Source: Agathobaculum ammoniilyticum (GTDB taxonomy: Bacteria; Bacillota; Clostridia; Oscillospirales; Butyricicoccaceae). Taken from it: 64,000 nucleotides of DNA. The notes beneath the pieces were generated by a model, which did not search any database, was not told the DNA's origin, and was given only the letters and a program-made list of their open reading frames with translations. The position numbers and the translations under genes are program-made. The stretch covers positions 124,001 to 188,000 of the forward strand of contig NZ_JAOQJE010000005.1 of NCBI RefSeq assembly GCF_025567315.1, read 5' to 3'. This document shows positions 40,866 through 50,065 of the stretch, piece after piece (position 1 is the stretch's first letter; every line of letters starts with the position of its first letter).

Positions 40866-42785
40866 TTAGCCTTGCTGCATTTTATGCGCCGCCGTTTTTT
40901 CAGGGCAGCGCAAGGGAAGACCAAAGGTGAGCTGGAATTGGCCGCGGCCGGTCTCAATCCGGCAGAAACCGCCAGCCTGCTTGAGAATGCGGTCGATAAT
41001 CTTCAGGCCATAGCCGTGGGAAGAGAGCGGACCGCTCTTTTTCGATCCCGCGGCGGGTTCGGACAGCGGCGCGCTGTTGCAGCAGCAGAAAACGAGGAAA
41101 TTATCCTTGGTGCGGATATCGAGCCGGATGAAGCGCTCGCCGACCGGCGAGCTGCACGCGGCATGCACGGCGTTCTCCATCACGTTCATCACCAGCGAAG
41201 CAAGGTCGGGGTCGGACAGAGGGAGCGAGGCGGGCGCCGCCGCGTGAACGACTTCCACCCGAACCTTGTCGCGCAAGGCCGCCGCCAGCGTTCCGTTGAG
41301 GATGATATCCAGCATTTGATTGCCGCAGCGGACGACCGGTGTAATCGATCTGCTCTGGGAAATGAGGCCGTCCACATATTCCTGCGCCTGCGTATAATCC
41401 TGCTTTCGCAACAAGGCGCGCAGCACGGTCAGATGGTGGCGCATGTCGTGGCGCAGCTCCATGGTCTGCTCGGTCTGTGCGCGCAGGGTGTCGTAGCTGG
41501 CGCGGGCGAACTGCTCCTTGGCGAGCAGGATGGAGGTCTCCGACCGGCGGCGCACCAGGCCTTTGACAGTCTGGACGGCCAGAGCGATCAGGGCTGCAAC
41601 AAAACACAGCGGCATCAGGACGAGCAGCAGGGAAAGCGCGGTGGCCTGCGCGCCGTCGGCCCGCTGTAGTTCTGGAAAAAAACGCGGGCCGAGCAGCAGG
41701 AACAGGGCGGCGATTGCGCCGCCGGTCAGTACGAGCAGGCAAAACTGCCGGTGGAAAGCCGAGCCGCGCCGCCAGGCCAGCAGCGCCAGAAGAAAGGCCA
41801 GCAAAAGGGCGAATACCGTCGCTTTGGCGCAAAGCAGCGCATGCACCGTCCCCTGATATTCGCAGACCGTATTATAGCAGACGACGCCGAACTGCAGCAG
41901 CGCGACGGTCAGCATCGTCCAGCGCAGCCAGCCGGAAAGCGGGCAGACGAGCAGGCCGAGCAGCAGGGAGGCCGACACATACAGACAAAGCGCGGTCAGG
42001 TCGATCGGCAGGACGCCGAAATAGTAGAAAAAGAACGGCGCCTGCACGATCTCGCGGAGCATCAGGGCAAAGGAAAGCTGTGCAAGCAGCGGCAGGCTGG
42101 CGTCCAGTCGGCCGGAGGAGGCGTTCCAAATGAAGATAATCAGCATGAAAACCCCTGCTGAGAAGAGCAGGGCCGCGGGGATTATATGGCGGGCGGTCTG
42201 GGCGATCAGCCCGCTTTCATAGGCGTAGCCGCAATAGAGTGTGATATCTGCGGGGAACACATCGGCGTCCGAGCCGGGGGCGTCGCTGCCCACGGCATAG
42301 GTGGACTGCGCGATGGTGAGCGTTTTTTCCGCATAGCCCGCGGGAAGGGACACAACCAGCGGTTCAAAGCGGTCCGCCTCCAGCATGGGGAGCGTAAGAT
42401 AGCCGATGCGGTTGTCCAGTTCCGGACAGTCGGTGTAGATCAGCTCGTCGTCCAGGAACACGCTGAAGGTGCGGTTTGCTGCGCCGATGCGCAGGGTCGG
42501 GCTGTCGAGTTCCTCGGTCAGCCGGCGGGAAAAATAGAACGTCTGCCCCGGATAGTCCAGCCCATAATAGGCGCCGTAGCCAGTGGGCGTCAGCTCCTTC
42601 ACCGCCCCCTCCGTACAGGTGTACACTGTCCAGCCCTTGTTGCCCTGCCACGGCTGGCCGTCCTCCCCGATGATCGAAAGATTATAGGAGGCGTCCTCCA
42701 TGGGGGAGACATAGGTGAGCAGCACGGGGGAAAAGGCGGTCAGGATAATCAGCGTTGTCAATACGGCGAATACGATTCTTTTCAA
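40866..42785 (-). CDS. AgrC/GHKL-type sensor histidine kinase with extracellular sensor and multi-helix region
   Basis: 639 residues from TTG 42785, which has GGAGG nine bases upstream. One N-terminal helix, an extracellular beta-rich sensor (about 25-215) with YGAYYGLDYPGQTFYFSRRL, then seven helices (about 220-435), i.e. a 7TMR-DISM-like plan. The kinase core has LRHDMRHHL, the HDxRHH phosphoacceptor of AgrC-like kinases, N box NVMENAVHAA, and GYGLKIIDRI. It probably senses an external ligand, possibly the NRPS product, and phosphorylates the SARP-type or LytTR regulator nearby. Last gene of the minus-strand signalling run, 157 bases after the RsbW-like gene. Confidence 0.75.
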   Translation of the reverse strand: MKRIVFAVLTTLIILTAFSPVLLTYVSPMEDASYNLSIIGEDGQPWQGNKGWTVYTCTEGAVKELTPTGYGAYYGLDYPGQTFYFSRRLTEELDSPTLRIGAANRTFSVFLDDELIYTDCPELDNRIGYLTLPMLEADRFEPLVVSLPAGYAEKTLTIAQSTYAVGSDAPGSDADVFPADITLYCGYAYESGLIAQTARHIIPAALLFSAGVFMLIIFIWNASSGRLDASLPLLAQLSFALMLREIVQAPFFFYYFGVLPIDLTALCLYVSASLLLGLLVCPLSGWLRWTMLTVALLQFGVVCYNTVCEYQGTVHALLCAKATVFALLLAFLLALLAWRRGSAFHRQFCLLVLTGGAIAALFLLLGPRFFPELQRADGAQATALSLLLVLMPLCFVAALIALAVQTVKGLVRRRSETSILLAKEQFARASYDTLRAQTEQTMELRHDMRHHLTVLRALLRKQDYTQAQEYVDGLISQSRSITPVVRCGNQMLDIILNGTLAAALRDKVRVEVVHAAAPASLPLSDPDLASLVMNVMENAVHAACSSPVGERFIRLDIRTKDNFLVFCCCNSAPLSEPAAGSKKSGPLSSHGYGLKIIDRILKQAGGFCRIETGRGQFQLTFGLPLRCPEKTAAHKMQQG

Positions 42786-42942
42786 GACGGGATACCTCCG
42801 GAAAAGCAGGATAAAGGAATACGCGGGGGACAGGCGCGCCGTATGCGTTCGGCTGGGAATAGCGGAATGCAGCGGCATATGCGGTCCATCCCCACATGGC
42901 GAGGCCTCCGCACGGTAAACCGGCGGAGGCTTCGCGGTAGTG

Positions 42943-43353
42943 CTATACGAGTTTTTGCAGGGTCAGGATGTTTTTTCCGTCCCTGTATTCATATTGGACG
43001 GTATCCATCAGCCGTTTGACCATGAAGATGCCCAGGCCGCCGATGCGGCGCTCCTCCGCGGGGAGGGTGGTGTCCGGCTCGTCGTTTTTCAGCGGGTCAT
43101 AGGGTTTGCCGGAATCCAGAAATTCAATTGTGATCTGCGGCTGGCCCTGTGTGCTGACCTGGCAGCGGATGGTTGCGTCGCCCACGTCGGGCCGGTAGGC
43201 GTAGTGGGCGATGTTGACGAAAATTTCCTCTACCGCGATCGCAATCTGGTTGCAGATTTTGGTCGAACAATTGATCTGGTCAAGCTCGCCCTGTACAAAT
43301 TCCAGCACCGTATCGAGCTGTTCGGTCAGTGCTGGTACGGTAATCGTTTTCAT
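42943..43353 (-). CDS. RsbW-like anti-sigma/serine kinase (HATPase)
   Basis: 136 residues. HATPase_c_2 fold with N box QIAIAVEEIFVNIAHYAY, G1 FLDSGKPYDPL and G2 GGLGIFMVKRLMDTVQYE. The Glu of AVEEIFVN is the expected catalytic residue. RsbW-type proteins phosphorylate a STAS antagonist and sequester a sigma factor. The partner STAS and phosphatase genes are in the same run; no sigma factor gene is in the window. Its ATG overlaps the phosphatase stop (ATGA), so the two are co-translated. Confidence 0.85.
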   Translation of the reverse strand: MKTITVPALTEQLDTVLEFVQGELDQINCSTKICNQIAIAVEEIFVNIAHYAYRPDVGDATIRCQVSTQGQPQITIEFLDSGKPYDPLKNDEPDTTLPAEERRIGGLGIFMVKRLMDTVQYEYRDGKNILTLQKLV

Positions 43354-44825
43354 AGTGTCTCCTCCTTGGAATTGGACGGCATGTACTCACAGAACCGCAG
43401 CCCCAGCATGGTGATGTCATCCGCCTGCGGCGCGCCGGAGACGAACAGATCCACCTGGGATTTGGCGTAAGGCAGCAGCTGGTCGGGGACGAGCCCTTTC
43501 GCGGCGTCGGCGTTGAGCGCGGCCTCCAGCCGTTTTTCGCCGTACAGCTCAAGCGCGGCGTTGGTCGCCTCGGTCACACCGTCCGTATACAGGAACAGGC
43601 AGTCGCCCGGCTTCAGGGTGACCTGGAATTCCTTATAGCGCATGCCCTCCATGCCGGCGAGTACGAAGCCAGGGCGCAACCTGAGCCATTCAAAGCGGCC
43701 GCCCTCCTGCTGGATCAAGGGCGGGTTGTGGCCCGCGTTAGCATAGGTCAGCACGCCGGTGCGCAGGTCGAGGATGCCGAGATAGGCGGTGACGAACAGC
43801 CCCTCGCCGTTGTTTTCGCAAAGCTGCTCGTTGGCGCGGGTGAAGATCTCCGCCGGCGACAGGCTGGACTGCGCCTGGTTGCGGATGATGGTCTTGGCGA
43901 TCACCATGAACAGCGCGGCCGGCACGCCCTTGCCCGACACATCCGCAATGACGATGGCAAGATGGGTCTGGTCGATCATAAAAAAGTCGTAAAAGTCGCC
44001 GCCGACCTCCTTGGCAGGATCCATAGTGGCGTAAACGTCAAACTCGTTCCGGTCCGGAAAGGCGGGGAAGATATTGGGCAGCATATCGCGCTGGATGTTG
44101 CTGGCAACGTTCAGCTCCGCCTCGGTCTTGAGCGCGCGGGAGGACCACAGCGCGGTGGAAAAGATCTCATAATACAGGATAACGAATACCGAGCAAATAA
44201 TCAAATAAAAAATGATAAAATATACACGGGTATCCGGTAGGCCGGGCAGGATGCCGAGGGTGTTGGTCAGCCGGTTGACGATCGCAAACGCGACAAAGCA
44301 GTAGACTGGAATGGGTACATAGTTTTTCAGCTGCTTTCCCAGCACCGAGATGACCTGCTGCACGATCTTGCTGACAAAGCGGCGGTAGGCAAAGAACATC
44401 ACCGTGAACCAGAACGCCTTGATGCAGAGGAAAATGCCGACCGTGCGCATATTGTACGGATTGGGGGTATTGTCGATAAAGCTAAGCGTGGTGCCGCAGA
44501 AGAAGAACGTGGTCACGTTGGCGATCAGTGCACCCATGACCGAGGTGAACACGCGTGCCGCGCGTTCGTCGGCATACAGCACCACCGCCGCTGCCGGCAT
44601 GAGCACCAGCATGCTCAAAAAATTGATGTTGTCGTCCGTAATATTGATGGAGTAGCTGGCGACGCATGTGACAAGGTGCAGCGCCGCGAACAGGACCCAG
44701 CCGAGGAAGGTCTGTCCCGCGTTCCGGCGGCGGGTCAGCGTGCTGTTGGTGAGCAGAGCCGCCGCCCAAAAGGACAGATTGTTCGCCAGCGACCACAGCA
44801 GCGTCACGGAAAATTCAACTTGCAT
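43350..44825 (-). CDS. Membrane SpoIIE/RsbU-type PP2C phosphatase
   Basis: 491 residues. About eight membrane helices (1-225), then a PP2C domain (about 250-480) with DPAKEVGGDFYDFFMID, IVIADVSGKGVPAALFM, YANAGHNPP and LYTDGVTEA, which provide the metal-binding Asp residues. It dephosphorylates phospho-STAS proteins, releasing the anti-sigma kinase from its target. The multi-spanning N-terminus makes it an input sensor at the membrane. 29 bases after the NRPS gene. Confidence 0.88.
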   Translation of the reverse strand: MQVEFSVTLLWSLANNLSFWAAALLTNSTLTRRRNAGQTFLGWVLFAALHLVTCVASYSINITDDNINFLSMLVLMPAAAVVLYADERAARVFTSVMGALIANVTTFFFCGTTLSFIDNTPNPYNMRTVGIFLCIKAFWFTVMFFAYRRFVSKIVQQVISVLGKQLKNYVPIPVYCFVAFAIVNRLTNTLGILPGLPDTRVYFIIFYLIICSVFVILYYEIFSTALWSSRALKTEAELNVASNIQRDMLPNIFPAFPDRNEFDVYATMDPAKEVGGDFYDFFMIDQTHLAIVIADVSGKGVPAALFMVIAKTIIRNQAQSSLSPAEIFTRANEQLCENNGEGLFVTAYLGILDLRTGVLTYANAGHNPPLIQQEGGRFEWLRLRPGFVLAGMEGMRYKEFQVTLKPGDCLFLYTDGVTEATNAALELYGEKRLEAALNADAAKGLVPDQLLPYAKSQVDLFVSGAPQADDITMLGLRFCEYMPSNSKEETL

Positions 44826-44854
44826 GGATGATTCCTCCTGTCATGGGGGGATTT

Positions 44855-47800
44855 TTACTGGAACGCGCCCAGTGTATCTAGTCCGGTCAGATATGCGGAT
44901 AGGTATTCGTCCGAGATCTCGGGCCAGAGGAACCCCTCCTGCTCGAGCGCGCGGATGGAGAAGCCGCTTTCGCAGGGCGTTTCGATCAGATGGCGACCGC
45001 CGGTCACGCGGGTCAGGAAGCCGTCCAGCGCGCCGTTGAACGCAGGGTCCTCGGCGGCGTGCAGCATGAATTCGTCGAACTCCCTGTCGTCCACCGCGCG
45101 AACCGGATAGCCAAGCGCGGAAATGTGCGTGAGCAGTTTGCTGACCGGCAGGTCATTGCTGTCGAAGATATGGAACACGGTGTATTCCTCCGCGCTGCCC
45201 GCCAGACGGCAGATTGCGCGGGCGACCGCGTCCACCGGAGAGAAATTGATCCAGCTGCACGCCATGGACTGCGGGCAGAGTCCGGTGCGGACGATGGACT
45301 GCAGCAGCTTGGTAAAGCCGTTGGTGGCGCGGTTCATTTGGAACTCGCCGTCCGTGATGCGCCCCTGCAGGTTGCCCACGCGCATGATCTTGGCGCGCAG
45401 GCCGTTCGCGGTTTCGAGCAGGATGAGCTTTTCGGCCGTGAATTTGCTTTCCAGGTAGTCGTTGGACAGGTCTTGCCGCACCCACAGGCGTTGCTCGCTG
45501 AGGGATACGCCGATCTCGGCCATTTCACGCTCGATAAAGCCGCCCACGCTGAGCGTGGAGATGTGGATGAGCGCGGCGTCATGCTGTTTGCAGAACGCGA
45601 TCACGTTGCGCACGCCGTCCACATTGGTCTGGCGGATGCGGTTGCCGACGCCGAAGTGGCTGACGTCCGCCGCGCAGTGGATGACCGTGTCGATCTTGAC
45701 GCCGTCCGGCAGGCTGGCGATATTCTCGCGCATCAGGTCGCCGTCCACCGCGAACAGACGGTGGCCAAAGGCTTCGGCAAAGTTGTTTTCGAAATAGTAG
45801 AAAAGCGAGCCCTTGAGACGCTTTTCCGGCGTCAGGTTGTTTTTGGGGCGCACCATACAGTAGATCTTGTTATAGCCTGTAGTGAGCAGCTCGTACAGCA
45901 CATGGATGCCGAGAAAGCCGGTCGCGCCGGTGAGCAGCACGGTGCCGAGCGGGTGCAGGCCTTTGCGGTAATTGCGGTTGCGGCAAAGCGCGTCGCGCAG
46001 GAGAGCTGCTTCCTGCTGGGTGCAGGGCAGGCTGCCCGCTTCCGAAAGGACAGGCTCGGGCAGGTCGCCGCCGTCTAGATCGCAGCACTGTACCAGATCG
46101 CGCACGGTGGGATGGTCAAACACCCGGCCGTATTCCAGCTCGAAGCCCTCATGCTTGGCCAGCAGCACGATCTGTGCCGCCTGCAGCGAGGTGCCGCCCA
46201 AATCGAAGAAGCTGTCGGTCGCGCCGATCTCTTCTTCGGGCAGGTTCAGCACCTGCGAAAAGATGCGGCACATGGTCCGCTCACGCGCGTTGCGCGGCGG
46301 GATGTAGGTGCGCTCCACATGGATCGCCTGATTGGCCAGCGCACGCTTGTCGATCTTGCCGTTTGAGGTATGCGGCAGATCGGGCAGATACACGAACAGG
46401 TCGGGTACCATGTAGCGTGTCAGGAAGCCGCCGGCGTATTGCTTCAGCTCGTCCACATCGCAGGGTTCGGCGGCGGAGTAGAAGCAGCAGAGGTGCTCCC
46501 GCCCGTCGATCGTGCGGACGAGCGCGGCGCACTGGCGGATGCAGGGGAAGGACTCGATGCAGCGCTCGACCTCCTTCAGCTCGATGCGCAGCCCGCGCAG
46601 CTTGACCTGTTCGTCGTTGCGGCCGCAGTAGGCGAGGCTGCCGTTGGGCAGGGCATAGCCATAGTCGCCGGTGAGGTATACCCGATCGTTGATCGGACCG
46701 TCGCGCAGCTCGATGAAGCGTTCCGCGGTCAGGTCGGGACGGCCGAGATAGCCGCGCGCCACGCCGTAGCCCGCCACGGCGATCTCGCCGGTTGCGCCGG
46801 GCGGTACGATGCGGCGGTCCTTATCCAGCAGGTAGATGCGCGCCCCGGCGATGGTCGAGCCGATGGTGATACGCTCCCGAATGCGGCCGACCGTCGCGCC
46901 GATGGTGATTTCGGTCGGGCCGTAGCCGTTATACAGGCGCGCGGGGGTGGCCCTGTGCAGCGCGTCCAGCAGGGGCTGGGTAAAGGCCTCGCCGGCCGCG
47001 AGCACGATATCCACGCTGCGCATGGCCTCGCGGAACGAGGGCTCCTCCAGATAGGCGAGCAGGCGGGAGGGCGTGCAGTGCAGGATGTTGGCGCCGTTCT
47101 CCGTTATGTACTGCGCGAGCGCATCCGGATTGTTCATCCCCTCCTCGTCCGCGAATACGACGGGTATGCCGTTGAGCAGGGTGGAGAACAGCTCGAACAT
47201 GGAAATATCAAAGCAGACCGAGCCGACCGCCACGATGCCTTTGCCGTTCGCGCAGATATCGCGGTTGAATTCATTGTTGTCCGGCTGCATGAAGTTGACG
47301 ATGCCGCGGTGCTCGATCATGACGCCCTTGGGCTTGCCGGTCGTACCCGAGGTATAGATGATATAGCACAGCCAGTCTTGGCCGACCGCGGGCAGCGGTG
47401 CGTCCGGCTGCTGCGGCGGGTCAAACAGCGGGCTGGGCGCAATAACCGGACAGCCGGCGCCCGTGATGTCCGCCTCCGTGACCAGCAGGCCGGCCTTACT
47501 GTCCGACAGGATAAAGCGGATGCGTTCTTCGGGATAGGAGCAGTCGATCGGCACATAGGCCGCGCCCGCCTTGAGAATACCCAGCAGCATCACGGGCAGC
47601 GCAGTGGTGCGCGGCAGCAGGAACGCCACATAGGACTGCGGCTGCACACCGGCGGCGATCAGGTTGCGCGCGACACGGTCAGAGGCCTCGTCCAGCTCGC
47701 GGAAGGTGTAGCTGGGGCCTTTGCCGGACAGGGCGCGCCGGTCCGGATGAAGCGCCGCCTGCGCGCGGAAGCGGGTGATGATGGTATCGTTCGGGTCAAC

Positions 47801-49120
47801 CGGCAGCACTGGACCGGAGAGCAGCGCGCGCTGGCAGAATTTGTCCTCGTCGGTCAGCAGCTCGATGGAGCGGCAGGGCAGGGTGCAGTCCCCCATGCCT
47901 TGATCGAGAATGGCGCGCAGCATTTGCGCGATCTGTGTGATCTCATGCGGTGTGTAATAAGAGGCGCGGTAGTCGAGCCGGAATTGGTAATCGCCCATGC
48001 CGCTCCAGTCAAGGACGTGCAGGGTGAGCAGGTTGGTCATAGCGCCGCCGAAGTGCATCGCGCACCGCACGGGAAGCCCGTGCAGCGGCAGGGTAAAGTT
48101 TTGGTAGGATAGAGTAAAGTGCGACAGCGCGCCCGCCATGCCCGTGCGGGACAGGTCGCCCATGATTTCGGACAGGCCGTAGCCCTTGTGTGCCGCCGCC
48201 AGCCGGTTCTGCGCCTGCACCTCCTGACACAGCGCGGCAAAGCTGGCGTCCGGCGCGATATGCAGGCGCACTGGAACCGCGAGCGTGTACATGCCCGCGG
48301 CATTACGGTCTTCATCCGTGCCGCGGTTGAGGCGGGGGGTGATGATGACGACATCCTCCGTACCCAGCATGCGCGACAGATAGACCGCATACGCGGCGAA
48401 AAATATGCAGTATGGCGTAACGTTCTGCTGCGCGGCAAAGGCGCGCAACCGGTCGGAGCGTTCCTTCCCGACCGTGTGCGACGACCACACGAGCCGGTGG
48501 CCGGACTGGTCGGGCATGGGATGGGGCAGTCGGCCGGTCTCGGCCCCGCTGAGGTAATCCTGCCAGAAGCCGCGGTCTGCCAAGCGCTCCTCTTCCACAT
48601 CCGCGCCGGCCGCCGCCGCGCGGGACAGGAAGGAGACGAACGGCTGGGGATCCTCGCCAGCGCAAATCGCCAGCAGGCGGCTGTACACAGCCGCCATGGC
48701 GTAACTGTCCGCCACAATATGGTGTACGCGCAGCAGCAGCGCGGTTTTGCCGGGCAGGGTGTAGATGACCGCGTTGAACAGCGCGCTGTCGTACAGGTCA
48801 AAGCAGTAGCGCGACTGCTCATTGAATACGGCGGTAAGCTCCTCCTCGCCGGAAAGTGGGATCACGCGGCAGGCGAAAGGCGTGTAGCCCGCGTCGTACT
48901 GTAGCGGCCCGTCCTTGCCGCGCGTCACGCGGAGGCGGAGGGTTTCGGTCGTCTGCACCAGGCGGTTGAGCGCGCGGTCAAGCTGCGCGGGGGCGGGGGC
49001 GTTGTCAAAGGTCAGCAGTACGGATTCGGTATACAGCGCCTTGTCCGGACAGCTTTCGCTTGCAAGCCAGATCTGATGCTGCGGTCGGGTCAATGGGATG
49101 CGGTTGTGGTGGATGTCCAT
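44855..49120 (-). CDS. Single-module NRPS: condensation-adenylation-thiolation-reductase (1421 aa)
   Basis: Condensation domain (about 1-430) with HHIVADS at 133-139 (usual HHxxxDG, last Gly to Ser). Adenylation domain (about 455-900): YTSGTTGKPKG, NGYGPTE, LTGDYGY, GRNDEQVKLRGLRIEL and catalytic Lys in TSNGKIDKRAL. Carrier protein with FFDLGGTSLQAAQ, Ser978 for phosphopantetheine. Terminal reductase (about 1060-1421) with NAD(P) loop LLTGATGFLG and YLESK catalytic Tyr/Lys. An N-terminal condensation domain without an upstream module implies acceptance of an acyl or peptidyl-like starter, and reductive release gives an aldehyde or alcohol. Amino acid specificity was not decoded. Confidence 0.9.
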   Translation of the reverse strand: MDIHHNRIPLTRPQHQIWLASESCPDKALYTESVLLTFDNAPAPAQLDRALNRLVQTTETLRLRVTRGKDGPLQYDAGYTPFACRVIPLSGEEELTAVFNEQSRYCFDLYDSALFNAVIYTLPGKTALLLRVHHIVADSYAMAAVYSRLLAICAGEDPQPFVSFLSRAAAAGADVEEERLADRGFWQDYLSGAETGRLPHPMPDQSGHRLVWSSHTVGKERSDRLRAFAAQQNVTPYCIFFAAYAVYLSRMLGTEDVVIITPRLNRGTDEDRNAAGMYTLAVPVRLHIAPDASFAALCQEVQAQNRLAAAHKGYGLSEIMGDLSRTGMAGALSHFTLSYQNFTLPLHGLPVRCAMHFGGAMTNLLTLHVLDWSGMGDYQFRLDYRASYYTPHEITQIAQMLRAILDQGMGDCTLPCRSIELLTDEDKFCQRALLSGPVLPVDPNDTIITRFRAQAALHPDRRALSGKGPSYTFRELDEASDRVARNLIAAGVQPQSYVAFLLPRTTALPVMLLGILKAGAAYVPIDCSYPEERIRFILSDSKAGLLVTEADITGAGCPVIAPSPLFDPPQQPDAPLPAVGQDWLCYIIYTSGTTGKPKGVMIEHRGIVNFMQPDNNEFNRDICANGKGIVAVGSVCFDISMFELFSTLLNGIPVVFADEEGMNNPDALAQYITENGANILHCTPSRLLAYLEEPSFREAMRSVDIVLAAGEAFTQPLLDALHRATPARLYNGYGPTEITIGATVGRIRERITIGSTIAGARIYLLDKDRRIVPPGATGEIAVAGYGVARGYLGRPDLTAERFIELRDGPINDRVYLTGDYGYALPNGSLAYCGRNDEQVKLRGLRIELKEVERCIESFPCIRQCAALVRTIDGREHLCCFYSAAEPCDVDELKQYAGGFLTRYMVPDLFVYLPDLPHTSNGKIDKRALANQAIHVERTYIPPRNARERTMCRIFSQVLNLPEEEIGATDSFFDLGGTSLQAAQIVLLAKHEGFELEYGRVFDHPTVRDLVQCCDLDGGDLPEPVLSEAGSLPCTQQEAALLRDALCRNRNYRKGLHPLGTVLLTGATGFLGIHVLYELLTTGYNKIYCMVRPKNNLTPEKRLKGSLFYYFENNFAEAFGHRLFAVDGDLMRENIASLPDGVKIDTVIHCAADVSHFGVGNRIRQTNVDGVRNVIAFCKQHDAALIHISTLSVGGFIEREMAEIGVSLSEQRLWVRQDLSNDYLESKFTAEKLILLETANGLRAKIMRVGNLQGRITDGEFQMNRATNGFTKLLQSIVRTGLCPQSMACSWINFSPVDAVARAICRLAGSAEEYTVFHIFDSNDLPVSKLLTHISALGYPVRAVDDREFDEFMLHAAEDPAFNGALDGFLTRVTGGRHLIETPCESGFSIRALEQEGFLWPEISDEYLSAYLTGLDTLGAFQ

Positions 49121-49214
49121 AGATGCCAAATCTCCAATCTTTCGATACTCGGATAGCGGAACGGCTGTCCGTAGATGCAGACAGCCGCCAGTAAGCCCGA
49201 CAGCATGCGTGCTG

Positions 49215-49520
49215 TCAGGCGGATTCAATTGTCAGGATATCGGAAAAGCCGGTCATATCGAACACCTCCATGATCTCGTCCGAAACATGGCGCAGGGTCA
49301 TCGTCTGGCCGCCCGCGGCGACCGCCTTCTGTCCGGTGAGCAGGGAGCGCAGTCCAGCGCTGCTGACGTAGGCCAGCTCGGAAAAGTCCAGCAGGATGCT
49401 CTTGCCGGTCTTGATCTCACCGAGCAGGGTATCCTGGAAATCCGGAGCGGTGGTGGTGTCCAGGCGCCCATTCAGCTTGAGGACGGTCTGGCCGTTTTCG
49501 GTGCTTTTGCTGATGTTCAT
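49215..49520 (-). CDS. RsbV-like anti-sigma factor antagonist (STAS)
   Basis: 101 residues. STAS fold with LKLNGRLDTTTAP, SILLDFSELAYVSSAGLRSL; Ser53/Ser54 in YVSSAGL is the usual phosphorylation site. In the unphosphorylated form such proteins bind the RsbW kinase and free its sigma or other target. AAAAGGAG precedes ATG 49520. It sits directly upstream of the NRPS gene, while its kinase and phosphatase are directly downstream, so the partner switch flanks the synthase. Confidence 0.88.
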   Translation of the reverse strand: MNISKSTENGQTVLKLNGRLDTTTAPDFQDTLLGEIKTGKSILLDFSELAYVSSAGLRSLLTGQKAVAAGGQTMTLRHVSDEIMEVFDMTGFSDILTIESA

Positions 49521-49552
49521 AATGATATAACTCCTTTTCCAAATGGTATCTG

Positions 49553-49999
49553 TCAGGGATGGGGGCGGCCTGCCCGCAGCCGGTAGGCGGCAAGCGCCCG
49601 TTGGATCAGCAGGTAATTTTGCTTGCTTACGGGGAGCGCTGCGCCGCCGGACAGGGTGATCCGGTACCGGCGCAGTCCGGCGACATAGGGCAGGTGTACC
49701 AGATAGCTCCGGTGGCAGCGCAGAAAATCGCAGCTGGAAAGCCGCTGCTCCAGCGCGGAAAGATGTCCCCTGCCGCAATAGGTGCTGCCGTCTGCGGTAT
49801 GGATATGCAGCTCGTGGTCGAACACCTCCGCGTACACGATCTGTTCGACAGGAAGCACCTGCGCTTCACCGCAGCTGCGCAGCGTGATGGTGCGGGCTGC
49901 TTTCCGCGGGGATGGCCGCCCACCGCGCTGCCGGACAGGCGAGTTGGCATGCATGCACAACGGAACGGGCGAGCCGCGGACCGCGGCGGGGATATCCAT
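49553..49999 (-). CDS. LytTR-domain DNA-binding protein without receiver (148 aa)
   Basis: ATG 49999 has AAAGGAGG upstream. Residues about 1-45 are a low-complexity basic/Pro-rich lead, not a receiver. Residues about 50-148 are LytTR: VEQIVYAEVFDHELHIHTAD, FLRCHRSYLVHLPYV and ALPVSKQNYLLIQ. The FxRCHRSYLVN-like motif is diagnostic. Lacking its own input domain, it may be controlled by expression or by a partner. Lies between the SARP regulator and the STAS gene in the signalling run. Confidence 0.8.
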   Translation of the reverse strand: MDIPAAVRGSPVPLCMHANSPVRQRGGRPSPRKAARTITLRSCGEAQVLPVEQIVYAEVFDHELHIHTADGSTYCGRGHLSALEQRLSSCDFLRCHRSYLVHLPYVAGLRRYRITLSGGAALPVSKQNYLLIQRALAAYRLRAGRPHP

Positions 50000-50065
50000 G
50001 GCGTTTACCTCCTTTGTCAGTTTACAGTATACTCCGATAAGGACAACAAAAGGACAACGGGCCAA

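Noticed and set aside
46370..48112. A 580-codon plus-strand frame opposite the NRPS
   Set aside because: Composition (Arg/Ala/Val/Asp/Gly/His) is typical of an antisense shadow, and the NRPS motifs on the other strand are intact.
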